Assembly: GCA_963930775.1 (NCBI GenBank)
Contig: OZ005689.1
Coordinates: forward strand, 14,942,923 to 15,006,922
Direction: 5' to 3'
Length of the DNA stretch: 64,000 nucleotides
Origin: Cliona cf. orientalis
Lineage: Eukaryota; Porifera; Demospongiae; Clionaida; Clionaidae
The notes under the pieces are model-generated. The model saw only the letters and a program-made list of their open reading frames with translations, made no database searches and was not told the DNA's origin. This document shows positions 10,354-21,833 of this stretch, piece after piece (positions within the stretch are counted from its first letter, which is position 1; every line of letters begins with the position of its first letter). The translations under genes and the position numbers were made by a program.

Positions 10354-11059
10354 CAGTGGAATCCTGCATGACGGACACCCCTCAACGGCGGACACCTGCG
10401 ATATAACGGACAATTCTGAATGTCCGGATTGTATTTCCATAGACTTCAATACATTCAAACCCCCACAACAGCGGACACCCCGCTATTCCGTATAACCAAG
10501 AGTAAATAATAAGGAGGAGAAGAGAGTATCGAATGCGCTATATACTCCGTACAAGATGTTTTCGGAAAGTCACGCGCCAGGAATTCAAAAATTGACCAAT
10601 CAGAGCGCTCGATTCGAATGGTACGTTGTGGGCGTGGTCTCGAGTGCAAGCTAACGCGAGCGCGATTTCGACCGAAAGCACGAGCAGATCACAATAAAAA
10701 ACGAACGTTTATGAAGAATCTAGCATAAAACTCATGAAAAACGCCTCTATTCTTCTCAGTTCTTAAAAAAATCAAGTGTTCAGCCCCTTGGGCTAGTCAC
10801 GTGCGCACGGCTGCAAGTCACGTTACTTGCCGAAAACATATTACACGGGGTATATAGCGCGTTCGACACTCTCTTCCTCTCCTTATTATTTACTCTTGGT
10901 ATAACGGACACTTATTTTGGTCCCGCAGTGATGCTTTATCATAGCTGGCCTCGATTGTAGGAGGGGCATGGTCAACCACTACCCCTGAGCTAAGGACACT
11001 TCGCTATAGCGGACTAAAATTTTGGTCCCAATGGTGTCCGATTTAGGGGGTTTCCACTG
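10354..11059. mobile_element. Tc1/mariner-pogo-like miniature transposon with TA duplication
   Basis: The ends are CAGTGGAATCCTGC on the left and GGGGGTTTCCACTG on the right. TA flanks both sides (10352-10353 and 11060-11061), as expected for the Tc1/mariner superfamily. CGGACA motifs recur inside both ends (ACGGACACC, GGTGTCCG). No transposase frame is present, so it is non-autonomous. A second element is nested within it at 10495-10900. Confidence 0.75.
10495..10900. mobile_element. Miniature transposon nested in the TA element
   Basis: Terminal inverted repeats of about 50 bp begin ACCAAGAGTAAATAATAAGG and end in its complement (TTATTATTTACTCTTGGT). The flanks are ATA on both sides (10492-10494 and 10901-10903). 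Removing the insert restores a continuous CCGTATAACGGACAC motif like those elsewhere in the host element. A 3-bp duplication suggests a PIF/Harbinger-like family. The nesting shows it is the younger of the two. Confidence 0.8.
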
Positions 11060-11825
11060 TATTTGTTTGCGTGTCATAACAATATTATGTCGTGCACATC
11101 TGGAACCAAAGTTGAAAAACGTTTCACCACACTCTTCCGATCTGCGTATGGGTACAAGAATATGCAATCAGGTACTTTGGGAAAACTTCCGTTCCGTTTG
11201 TAACATATCAGGAGGAGGAGGAAGGATCAGATTCTGATGTTGTGCCCATACTGGAGTTGTACCAGTGCTTAGCTGCTACGCCTGTGTGCAACACCTCACT
11301 TGTGAGATGTAGTCTAGTAGCCTAGCAAGCCCTGTAAAAATTGGTGATGACGTGGAGCAATCTGATTGGGCTCCACTCCTGGCTGCAGCAGGTACTAGTC
11401 TCGTATACATAGGCATAACACCAGAACCTTCCTCCTCCCCAGTCATAACAATACAAACCTAGCGTTTCAAGCCCAGTAAATCAGGCGACATGCATACAGT
11501 TCCAGGGCTGCCATAATCTTTTGACAATAAATCCTAAGGAACACATCCCAAATCCTGAGATAATCATGGAAAATACTACACCTTATGGAGTAGAAAGCTA
11601 AAAAAAAATCCTAATATTCCTAATTTGCATATGCTAATGAAGCAAAATTTATGCTCAAAAATCCTAATATTAGGATAAAATCCTAATCTCTGGCAGCACT
11701 GCAGTTCCATAGTCAGGAAAGGCGAGAAAACTATCAGTACGCCATATTATTATATTATGCTCACACAAATAGAGATCATCTCACAACTATGAGAATCGAA
11801 TCGTGTCACACACGACAGACACAGA

Positions 11826-11889
11826 CTAGTCTCGTCCCCAGCCCCCTTCATGCACACGCGTGCATGAAGGGGGCTGGGGACGAGACTAG
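11826..11889. repeat. 64-bp perfect palindrome
   Basis: Two 30-bp arms around a 4-bp loop. The arms begin CTAGTCTCGTCCCCAGCCCC and meet at TGCAC-ACGC-GTGCA. The end motif CTCGTCCCCAGCC matches a dispersed family in the window (see findings), so this is probably a compact copy of that family. Confidence 0.9.
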
Positions 11890-12073
11890 ACACAGACACA
11901 CACACAAAACTTACCAATTATCTCGATCTCGGTAGTGCGCAGACGAAGTTCACGTGGCACGATGGACGATATGCGCACGCGCAGTTGGACAGGGGAGGGG
12001 CTGATGCATGCGCATTTGGAAGGGGTGGGGCTGAAAGCACGACCTTTGACCTTAAAATTGACGACCGACAGCC

Positions 12074-12135
12074 AGTGGCGGATCCAGGGGGGGGGGGGGT
12101 CATGGGGGGCAGATGACCCCCCCTTCTAGGCCTGA
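12074..12135. mobile_element. Possible hAT-like transposon end
   Basis: CAGTGGCGGATCCAGG followed by a G run is a common left end of hAT-like miniature elements in invertebrates (from memory). No matching right end was found, so the copy is truncated or the call is wrong. Confidence 0.35.
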
Positions 12136-12582
12136 ATATCTTGTACCAGCTTGCTGTGCTTGGCTCAACATCCAACTTTGCCACCCTCCCTTCAACCAAT
12201 GAACCTTGATCTGACACAAAATATAGCTAAAAACCTGTTTGTACGATGAAAAAGTCGGGTTCCATTGACATCTCGGGCTGTTTGTCTCGTTCGCGGCAAC
12301 AATGTGGGCGTGGTCTTCACACGAGAAATTTGTGTGCCAGTAATATCTGCTACTTCACGGCATACTTCTCCTAGATATAGACCTGGGTTGTCAAGGAATA
12401 AACCAACAAGTAGCAATTCTTGATTGTTTGACAGCTTTCTGGTATTGCTTCTGTCAGGTTTATAACTGCAAGCATATACATGTTACAAGTTGAGTCAGTA
12501 CGCCATATGGGAATGTCAAACTGACACACACAACTTACTTGATCTGCAGTTATCTTGTTCAGTCAACAGCCACCGCGTATTA

Positions 12583-12797
12583 GGCAACTCCAAGTAAGTT
12601 TTCATCCCCCCGAGCCAAAAAACTTATGCGGGTGGGCGGCTGGAAATGGTCGTTTAATCACAAAACTGATGGAAATGGTCGTCAAAACCAAAAGTTCAGC
12701 AGTCCATACTTTTGTATTGTGCTGGTGCTGATGGAAATATAATATGCGGGCGGAAATCAAGGGGGGATGAGAAACAACTAATTGATTTGGAGTGGCC
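12583..12797. mobile_element. TTA-flanked miniature transposon (PIF/Harbinger-like), copy 1
   Basis: The ends GGCAACTCCAAGTAAG and ATTTGGAGTGGCC form an imperfect inverted repeat, flanked by TTA at 12580-12582 and 12798-12800. The inner parts TTTCATCCCCCC and GGGGGGATGAGAAA also pair, and GCGGGTGGGCGG/GCGGGCGG motifs lie just inside. It is non-coding. Confidence 0.75.
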
Positions 12798-12800
12798 TTA

Positions 12801-13764
12801 GGCTTTAGGTTCTGGCTCTGTAAGATTAGTTGTTCTGCGGGAATGCAATAATTGGCAGTTTTACGTGACGTCACGTTTAATTTATAATATTATTGCGCGG
12901 GCGCGCTTGCCTAAAATTAATGCAATATGCAGTTATTATTTCAAAGGGCGCGCGATGTTTAATGATAATGCGTGATTATTGTGGAGGCGCGTGACGGGGG
13001 AGGGGCTGGACAGTAATACGCATGCGAACTTAGCAGGGGTGGTGGGTCTGAATTGGTGACATTTGATCTTCAAACTGGGATGCTTTGATGATAAAAGCAA
13101 AGCAATCAATATTGAACTAAAGTCGCAGATTGTTCAGCTATATATATTGAACGTAGTAGCCAACTTATTAATTTTTCATAACGGAACATTTCAGTCCTCA
13201 TGCAGATCTTATACAAGAAATTAACCAAAAAGGATGACTTACAGTTACTACCGTATAGCGGGAAGGACCTGGAGCAAAGTGAGCAACATTCACTTTGTTG
13301 GATAACTATAGTGACCAAATACTCTCTAATACAGGCTCTGCTGCATTACAGTCTCAACTTCTTGCAATACACATTTGCTGTGCATGTAGAACAGGTTTAT
13401 GTTTCATGTAATTATTATTATTTATATTAAATAGTAAGCAACTGTGTACAAGTATATTTAATGTCACAATCATGGGATAATGTGGTTTGTATGCATGATT
13501 ATCTATTAACAGTACATGGTCACAAAACAGAGACGTACAATGTAGTTCATGCACAAACAGTATCCTGCCTAAGATTGCCCAATAGTACAGTGGTTAGCAG
13601 GCCTCTCGAAACGCGCGGCGCTTTCGCGCCGATCGTTCGACAAATTATGCATCTCTAGCTGTACCTATGGCCCGAGGCACTCTACTTTGTGGACACGGCC
13701 CTACAGTTCTGACCAATCCTGAGCCTTGCAGTGCGGACTACCGGTATATCTCCGCTCGCGCCGT
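12801..13764. other. Non-coding with a dispersed repeat segment
   Basis: Nothing coding is supported. The part 13445-13580 (TTTAATGTCACAATCATGGG through AACAGTATCCTGCCT) reappears around 51100-51180 and, inverted, at 51440-51575. Confidence 0.5.
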
Positions 13765-14066
13765 GCGTTCATAGGGGATCGACTAAGTTCACCCGGTTTG
13801 AAACGGTTACGTCATTGGTCCCACCCACTTCACGCGGCGCAGCGCATCGTTGGCCGCCGCTAGTACTTGCACTCTGAACCACCCTAATACCAAAATTAAT
13901 TTTGCCATCAACAAAGATGTCAGATCAGAGCTAGAGCTAGGGAAGGTTGTGTCTGTCTGTTTGTGCCATGGCCTGAAGAAGAGGTAGTAGTACAGCAGGG
14001 ATATCGATGCTCACGCCTGGAGGAGCTTGGATTGTTCCCATATAGAAGACCTATTGCAAGGGTACG
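13765..14066 (+). repeat. Left arm of large inverted repeat
   Basis: This arm is the near-perfect reverse complement of 15983-16163 joined to 16729-16849. It runs from GGGGATCGACTAAGTTCACC through the exon-like stretch near 13925-14062. That stretch can be read RAREGCVCLFVPWPEEEVV and ends at a donor-like GCAAGGGTACGTGC. The right arm contains the same frame, so the unit may have carried a coding exon, but the protein is not recognised. Confidence 0.85.
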
Positions 14067-14376
14067 TGCATGCACTCATTAGCCTCGTACCCAGGCTCAA
14101 GAGCTGAGTCATCTTTATTAAAATGAATAGTGAAGGTACTTGTAGAGGTGCAGATTCTACAGTAGCAGCTTTCTCTCTTAGTCAGTTGATCATAAATCAA
14201 TGGTGAAAGTTGCTAATAACTTAATTAGCTTTGTAGTCCACAAATCCGCAATTGCATATCAACATCAAGCTCTCCCTTGTGTACACAGTACACGTCTTCA
14301 CTATACGAAACTATGGAACTTTGAAGCTGTATAGAAACACTAAGTTTATTATACTGATTGGTTTCACTGGTAGTTA

Positions 14377-15024
14377 GGCCAGACCAATTTAATTTGTTGT
14401 TGCTCGGATATTGTGAGGTAAAAATTGGACCGAGCGACCGAAAAAAGGAAAAAATTGGGATGTGGTTATAGACCACAATCTAATTAAGACAGACTAATGT
14501 GACTATCTAGGACCAGGGAATCAAGATAGAATACAAAAACCACTCTATTGTATAGACGACTTAAGGCGTGAACGTTTAGCCGATTAGATGACCACCAGGA
14601 GGTGTGACCAGGCGCGATCGCACCTTTGCTGCTGCCTCAAATGTATTAGTCGTATATGGGAATAGAAATACTCTCAGTTGCTACGACACGATAAAAATCG
14701 AGCAGCACCCTAGAGCCTGAGTGCAGTAAGATCGGCCACTATATATAGTATCCATAATTGTGGCGATAGATGAATGGCAAGAGTCCTTGCTATTATATGT
14801 GTGTTTTAGAGCATTTCTTCCCATACCCATAGTGTATTTTTGACTACCAGTGGGCGTATGCATACGTGTGATATAGTGCAATTCACACTTTTTAATGAGA
14901 TAAACGTTCACGCTGTAAGTCGTCTATATAAGCTCCACCCAAGTTGATTAAATTTTTTTTGTTCTGTTTGCCCAAAAATTGGAGCAAGCGAATCCGTGCA
15001 ACAACTTATTTAATTGGTCTGGCC
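14377..15024. mobile_element. TTA-flanked miniature transposon (PIF/Harbinger-like), copy 2
   Basis: The ends GGCCAGACCAATTTAATTTG and TTATTTAATTGGTCTGGCC are inverted repeats, extending inward through GTTGTTGC/GCAACAAC. TTA flanks both sides (14374-14376 and 15025-15027). A further inverted-repeat element lies inside at 14551-14928. Confidence 0.8.
14551..14928. mobile_element. Inverted-repeat element nested in copy 2
   Basis: TATAGACGACTTAAGGCGTG and its complement CACGCTGTAAGTCGTCTATA bound this 378-bp segment; the arms continue through AACGTTTA/TAAACGTT. No coding frame is recognisable. It is probably a separate miniature element with TA-type ends, inserted into the host element. Confidence 0.7.
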
Positions 15025-15027
15025 TTA

Positions 15028-15982
15028 CATACGTCACTGTGTCAAGGGACTTCAAAGGAATGGTACCTGCTTTGAAGGATGGGATACCTTGATGAGCTGC
15101 TCTCATCACATGCAAAGGCAACGTGACTAGCTATGGTACACACGTATGGTAGACCATCAAAATCCACGTCTGGAATAGCCTTGTACCCAGGTCAATTCTC
15201 AAGGCTAGGTCTGGAAATACATTGTCAGTGGAAAAGAATTATTATCAGTACAGACACACAAATTAAAATGATGTAAAAACACAGTATAAATAGAAAATAG
15301 TCACTTTGATGTTCACTCTTTGCCAAATATGTCCTGTACAAAGAGGAAATATTCCCTCTATACAATACAGAATTCAATATTAATTTTGCTTACGGAAGGT
15401 GCGTTAAACTAAAACATTGGGAACTAAGGACAAACATTCTGAATAGCCAATTGCTACATGTACAACAATGTATGCACACACACACGTACACATACACAAG
15501 TATATATGTACAGTTATTATCCAATTACAGAGTACCTAAAGTGGTCAGGAATGGTACTAAGCCAATCAAATACTATACTGCTACTGTTCAGTAGATATGT
15601 GAAGGGCTATATTATATGAGAGGGGATTGGAGTGGTACATGTACATGTACATGTAACCCGTGTACTTACGTTTTTCATAACGTGGGTATGTTTTCCATAA
15701 TGCAGCTGGGACCAGAAAGAGGAGTGGGTGTGGCGATTGCCAAGGCTGTAGCTACTGAGCAATAGGACTGTGGTACCTGTATCAATTGGGAAATTGTGTA
15801 CTTAAATCTTTGATATATTCAAATACTTCATTACTATCTACAATGGTGCCTACAATACCCCACTAAATTCCATAAAATGCCCTCAATACTTCATTAGATC
15901 ATCTTAAATCTTGATACTACATTACTAACCAACCTTCCTCCATAGGGGTGTATCCTCATTATCTGGAATAGCCCAAAGATGA
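15028..15982. other. Spacer of the large inverted repeat, nothing recognised
   Basis: AT-rich, with a short CA/TA run near 15475-15515 and ACATGT repeats near 15638-15655. No exon is supported. Confidence 0.5.
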
Positions 15983-16849
15983 GTGCACGTACCTTTGCAG
16001 TAGGTCTGCTACATGGGAACAATCCAAGCTCCTCCAGGCGTGAGCATCCCTGCTGTACTACTACCTCTTCTTCAGGCCATGGCACAAACAGACAGACACA
16101 ACCTTCCCTAGCTCTAGCTCTGATCTGACTTCTTTGTTGATGGCAAAAATAATTTTGGTGTTTAAGGCCAAACAAACTTAATTACTAGTTTCTCAGGCTT
16201 TCAAATTTCAAAACCCATGCGGGAGGCGGCTTTTTATTTTATTTTTTTAATGAAAAATGGGCGTGGCGATAGTGACCACGCCCATTTTCGCTAGTGCTGC
16301 ACGTGGATGATACACAAGCTATTGCTGAAATACAAGTATTGAAGTCCAACCAGAGAGAATATATAGCCTAACAATCAAGTTTAGCTTTCTATTTAGTAGA
16401 GAAAAGTTTTATCAGTCGTACTAACCTTGTAAGATGACAACATTAGCCTGCACCAGATGACGTCATCATCTTTGAAGAAAATAGCTAGCTAGCTGCTGGC
16501 TAAATACCACTTTCACGGAGACTTCAGTTGTGAGATGTCAACCAAACTGTCCCGAGATGCCAGAAAACAGTTAGTTTTATGAACTCTTTACTGTATGTTC
16601 CAATTTTTGTCTGTTAATTAAATTAATTAGCACGTGACTGCTCACGTGAAAAATAAATAAAAAAGTCTTGCTTTCTCAAAATTTGATGCGGGCGGGCCTG
16701 AGAAACTATTAATTAACTTTGTGGGTGGTTCAGAGTGCGCAAGTACTAGCGGCGCGGCGGCCAACGATGCGCTGCGCCGCGTGAAGTGGGTGGGACCAAT
16801 GACGTAACCGTTTCAAACCGGGTGAACTTAGTCGATCCCGCGTTCATAG
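15983..16849 (-). repeat. Right arm of large inverted repeat, split by a transposon
   Basis: 15983-16163 and 16729-16849 together mirror the left arm 13765-14066. The intervening 16164-16728 is a miniature transposon absent from the left arm, so the left arm is the empty site. The minus-strand frame (RAREGCVCLFVPWPEEEVV, then SRLEELGLFPCSRPTAKV) ends at the donor-like AAAGGTACGTG. Confidence 0.85.
16164..16728. mobile_element. PIF/Harbinger-like miniature transposon, copy 3 (insertion proven by paired arm)
   Basis: The left end GGCCAAACAAACTTAATTAC and the right end TTAATTAACTTTGTGG are complementary, with CTAGTTTCTCAGGC/GCCTGAGAAACTA just inside and GCGGGAGGCGG/GCGGGCGGGC beyond. In the left arm the site reads GGTATTAGGGTGG without the insert. 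The right border has decayed, so the TTA duplication is no longer exact. Confidence 0.75.
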
Positions 16850-17434
16850 CAACCAGGCGCATTCAAGACGCGTATCCATGCCCGCATGTAATGACACGGA
16901 CTATAACATAAGAAAATTGTCGCGCTGAAAAATATTTTTCGTTGTATATTGTATAACCACATTTCCAGTTTGTAGGGAGCTTTGGCCCCTATGAGGCTAC
17001 AGAATTGCCTGGGCAACTATCTAGCTTGGACCCGCGTTCGTAGCCCAAAAATTAGATCATACCTAGACTTAGACTATATGGTCTGATTGCTGTAGAAACT
17101 TTTCTTGTGTACTGATGGCAGTGACGCCTTACCTTTGCTTGTTTTCTAGCCGTCTTCTCGAGCTGGATCATCCAGGATGCGAGCGCTCGAGCTGTATCTC
17201 AGTTTTGGCGAGCTACATTTAGAGCTAGCGCGGCCTAACGTTGACGATCTTTACCGCAATGATTATGCGCATGCGCTATGAGCTAGCAAACACGTGCACA
17301 CCCATTGCCAGCGTCTCATCTACATAGCTATACATCCGTTATATAAATGATAATTATAATTAGTCAGACGGTTTACTGAAGATTATACTAAAGATTGGGG
17401 TTTGCAAGAAAACGTCTTTGCTTTAATATTGAAG

Positions 17435-20400
17435 ATGAGTTGGCAATGCTTGTTAATCACAATCATATTCTCAGTGTTCAATCTCTTCAACATCTGTTCT
17501 GGTGCACTAGGTATTAGCTAATACTGCTACGTAGTCTACTGTAGCTAGCTGAATCTCCATAATTAGCTATTGTGTAGCTCTCCTAAAGTACTAGCATTGA
17601 TCTGAATAAAATTTCAACATGGATTTGGCTTCTATTTCAGAGATCCTTGAGGTACTTGAGGATCAGTATGGCTTGATTGGAAGTAATGTCACGGTAACCT
17701 GCAAGACCAGAGGTGGGACAGAGGCCTTCTGGGTGCTCAATGAAACTTCTATTACTGTCTCTCATCCAAGCACAAAACAAGATTACGAAAATTTTGGAGT
17801 AGTTTTCAGTCACACAGAGTCAGATGGATACTACAACTTGACAATGATTGTTCCAGCAATTCTGCCAATGAACAACACTAGTATTGGGTGTACCGCCAGA
17901 AATTCAATGAATAGTGCTACTGAGAATAGCAATCTTGTTGATTTCATAGTATTCGACAATCTCCGTAAGCTAAATTTTAACTATTTTGCATGATGTTTTA
18001 AAATTAATTGCCAGATAGCTAGATTATTATCTTGGTCTTTCTCCCCATCATAATTAATTTTACTTACATGTACTAGTTTGGGATAATAGCAAAAGGTGGT
18101 ATATATATTATGCTTAACTTCATATTAGGACCGTATCCACCATCGGTGAATGTTGATGTTTACTATTCTCCAACTTCACTTCCCATGATCCTCGCAAGCA
18201 TACATGGACTACCTCGCTGGCCAGGGTATGAGATGTCAGAATACACGGTGAATATTACAATTAGCAGCAACAATTCTCTCCTTCACCAAGCTACTGTTCT
18301 AAACAATCTGGAAAACAATACTGCTTTGTTCAATTGGACACTTCAGAAGCCCATTGCTGAGGAGTGCAGCACACTGAGAATAAGTGTATCTGCTGTGAGT
18401 GATGCTCACGGTGAAGGTGAACTAGCACAGATTGAAGTGCAACTATTAAAAGGTATTAAGGAATCTGATTAGAGGGGAATGCATTTCTTTCTTGTGTTAA
18501 GGGGACTGAGGAGCGATCCTAGCCAGAGTTAATAACAATCCTCTATGGATGCAGCATACTGGGCAGGTGCATGTTCCTTCCAGAAAAGAATCTAATTTGA
18601 TGGGGTTAGTGAAGCTGCTTCGTTCCATGCATAAAAAACTAATAATAATAATATTAAGTTGTATGATAAGTGCATACCTACATGGGATCATAATTTATTG
18701 GATCCGGTACCCTTTAAGAGAAAAAAAAGATACGCAGCCATAGATTAAACTATTCTGAATCAGCTGTAGAAGAGTTAGTGAATGATCAATTGAAGTGCAC
18801 ACTCCTGTTCTACTCCAACGGCACAGTATCTCAACTCTTAATACAAATAAGAGTAAGATATTCTATGTTAAAACTCAAAGAAAAGTAATTATTATAAATA
18901 TTTCCCCCTCTGAAGCTTCCTGATGTGTGTAGCTACCAGCAAGTCAATTACACTATCATAGTTGAAGAGGAAGAGGATGATACACCAGCTGCCCTGAATG
19001 TCTTATTGAATGGTCCCCACTACCACCAAGGCCCTGGCACTGTGTCTCATCAGATACTAGATGGACTAGAGAATGACCGTTTGTACTCCGCCAGGATACA
19101 AGTCAATCATATCACGGGAATCACCGAGTCAACTAAACATTTCTTTGGTAAGCTTGTAACTAATCTGTATGTTATGAAGGCAAGTGATTACTTGCTAATC
19201 TATATTATTATTATTTTGAGCTATCTGAATGATGTACAAACAATGCCTAATTCTTAATTTAGATACAAATTTTTTACTATTGTAATTTGAAAGAGAAAGA
19301 TATTCTCTTAGTTCAGGAGTAACTATGTGGAAATAATGTATCCATTCCTTATCGTTAAACTGTAAACTGATAGTATTTCCTTGCAAAATACTACGAAAAA
19401 CATGGTAATATCATTACATACATAAGGTTATTTGGCTCTTTTTATAATTGATTGAAAGCAATTGCTTGCACGAATTCCCAACCATTGTGACCTGAAACCT
19501 GAAACATACCAGCTGCATTCATCCTTTGTCTTGGAGTGTTTTATGCCATAGATTCAGAATACTTCATAATAGCATAGAGGAAGTATATAAGAATAGTAAT
19601 AATAATTGATTAAGTACACATACACACTATATAACATTAATGGTTAATTAAGGATAGACACTATTATGTTGGTACATTTGATGCAGGATAATGATATCGT
19701 GCATAATAATATTATTATCATGATTGTATATGTTTAATAATCTAATTATGATTATGTATTATAATATCTATAGAATAGTTAATACTTGAGTGAATTTACA
19801 CGCAGCTACATACACATAAGTAGAAAATTAATGCTCTGTTATATACAAAATCTACTTTTGGAGATAAGTTCATGCCCAAGGGTGCTCATCTTCACTTATG
19901 TACATGTAGATACAAAGCTACACTCAGGTATCCCTTGCAACAGCAGCATTTCAAAAGGTAAAGAAAAAAAAAAGCGTCACAGTAAAGTAACCTTTGTTTA
20001 CACTTCATTCCTTTGATTTCCTTTCAGGCACTGACAATTCTTCCTTCAAACTGGTAATGGGAGTTTCTATAGGCACTGTTGTGCTGCTGCTAATGGCTCT
20101 ATTGGTTGCATTCACATGTTCTTTTGTCTACACTCAAAGATTTCGCAAGAAACCACAAAGTAAGGCTGTCAATAGCAATAGCCATGCATGGCCAGTGACA
20201 CATATCTTCAAACAATTGATATGCACATACAATAATATTATACAGGTGAATGTTCGGCAAATAATAGAGCAATGATACACAATCCCCTTTATGATGGCAA
20301 TGGTCCGATGTATGAGAGCATCTTAGGAGACATGGTACAATGCAGGCAGACTGCTGATCCTATGACCACACCCACTACTGATCGCAGGGAAAGAGAAGCC

Positions 20401-20817
20401 AGGCAGTCTGGTCGATATGTTGGTGAACCAAGTCAGTTGCTTATCTCTCAAAACCAACAGAGGAGGCCAACACTGCAATCTGATACCTACGACCATCTAG
20501 CGGATCACAAAGGTATCAATAATAACTGATAACAGAAGTTTATAGCTATGCGTCTCATAGTCATTACTGAATCATTATCAATTATTAATCAACTATAGTC
20601 TATAGGAGTGGTCTGATAAAGTGTCTAATTATCTTTGGCTAAACTCATGCAGACACATTAATTTTGTCTAGACTAACCCATAATATTAATTTTACGTATT
20701 CTCTTCTTAGGAAATGAAATTGAAACTGTTCCACAGTCTAACGCTGAAATAGACGAGCCTTACACATTCATGAGCCCAGCTGGTACACTCACGGCCAACA
20801 GTAATAATACTTATTAA
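17435..20817 (+). CDS. Type I membrane receptor: signal peptide, Ig domain, two FN3-like domains, TM, tyrosine-rich tail
   Basis: Predicted 514 aa from coding exons 17435-17510, 17641-17964, 18129-18452, 18770-18852, 18916-19147, 20028-20159, 20246-20512 and 20711-20817. All borders are GT-AG and phases agree; most introns are phase 1, usual for extracellular modules. Residues 1-25 form a signal peptide. Residues 26-133 are Ig-like (Cys46, Trp56, Cys109). Residues 134-241 and 242-346 look FN3-like. About 356-380 is the membrane helix, followed by RFRKK. The tail has Tyr406 (NPLY), Tyr413 (YESI), Tyr472 (YDHL) and Tyr497 (YTFM), which could be SH2-binding or YxxPhi sorting signals. A further possible exon near 19863-19957 (CPRVLIFTYVHVDT) has no acceptor in the right phase. 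Probable role: surface adhesion or recognition with tyrosine signalling; the ligand is unknown. Confidence 0.85.
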
Positions 20818-21046
20818 TAAATCTACACTGTATAATTTTATACTATTATTGTCATATAATTTGTACTAGTCTTGTCAGTGATATTGACCAATTAACTATT
20901 ATACTACGCTCTATCCACATTCACTGTACGTATTATTATTATAGTAACTGATGTTTAATTTTTTTGCATTGTGGAATCGAGCAAAACTTCCCTTCTTGAT
21001 TTACATAGTATGTATGAGATAGTAATATTATAAGTACCTTATATAC

Positions 21047-21296
21047 CTTAGCAACCACATAGAAGTCCACCATCATCACAATTAATCCATCCAACCGGGT
21101 GGCTCTTTGATGCCTTTGATGACATGGCTTGTTCTTACGGACCTTCTCCAAAACTGTCTTCATGGGATCACTCAACTGAATCTGTATACAAACTTACAGT
21201 GAAGTTGAATCAGATGTTGGAATTTTGACTCACTGAAGCAGGGTCAAAGTTCTGGATTTCTGGTAGAGGATTATCAAAGAAGTCGTGAGCTATTAT
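21047..21296 (-). CDS. Two orphan exons of an unidentified gene
   Basis: Exon 21234-21296 (21 codons, starting IIAHDFFDNPLPEIQNF) and exon 21047-21181 (45 codons, starting IQLSDPMKTVLEKVRKNK) both have AG acceptors and GT donors (GTGAGT and GTATAT) and join in phase 0. No start, stop or further exons were found on either side. The next sequence downstream on this strand is the 3' end of the receptor gene on the opposite strand. The protein is not recognised; it may be a remnant of a gene displaced by rearrangement. Confidence 0.45.
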
Positions 21297-21833
21297 CTGA
21301 AAAATAATATTATGTGATATCCCTATTACCTTAATGGGTCACTATATATAATGTATACATACAATAATATGTTACATTATGTAGTCATGCATATAGCTAA
21401 GTGTCATAACTTGTAATAATAGTGTTTGCTGAACTGAATGTAATTTTTTAGAAAATAAATAGGGAGGGGAATCAACCTCAGGGGAACTGCGGGAAATTTC
21501 TGCACCCCCTAATTTTGCAACTGGAATTTGCTTTGTTGCATGTCTTTATTGAATAATGTATGTTTAACTTATGCTGTTCACGAACAAGTTGCTAGCACGC
21601 CACGGCAAAAAACATATTGCTACATATACCACACATATTATTCATGATGCTAAACATAGTATGTACTTCAATATTGCAGTCTGACACCATAGAGGGTGGG
21701 GACTACTATAGCTACATAAATTTACACAAAGCATTGATAGAAATAACTACTTAGGAATAAGAGTCTAACAGTTTGGGATTAGCTAATCATGGCAATTACT
21801 GAGTGTTAATGTTATTTTGTTATTCATCAGAGT

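Noticed and set aside
19863-19957. Extra receptor exon (CPRVLIFTYVHVDT)
   Set aside because: The donor and frame into the TM exon fit, but no acceptor in the needed phase was found. The model without it is already in frame, so it was left out of the exon list.
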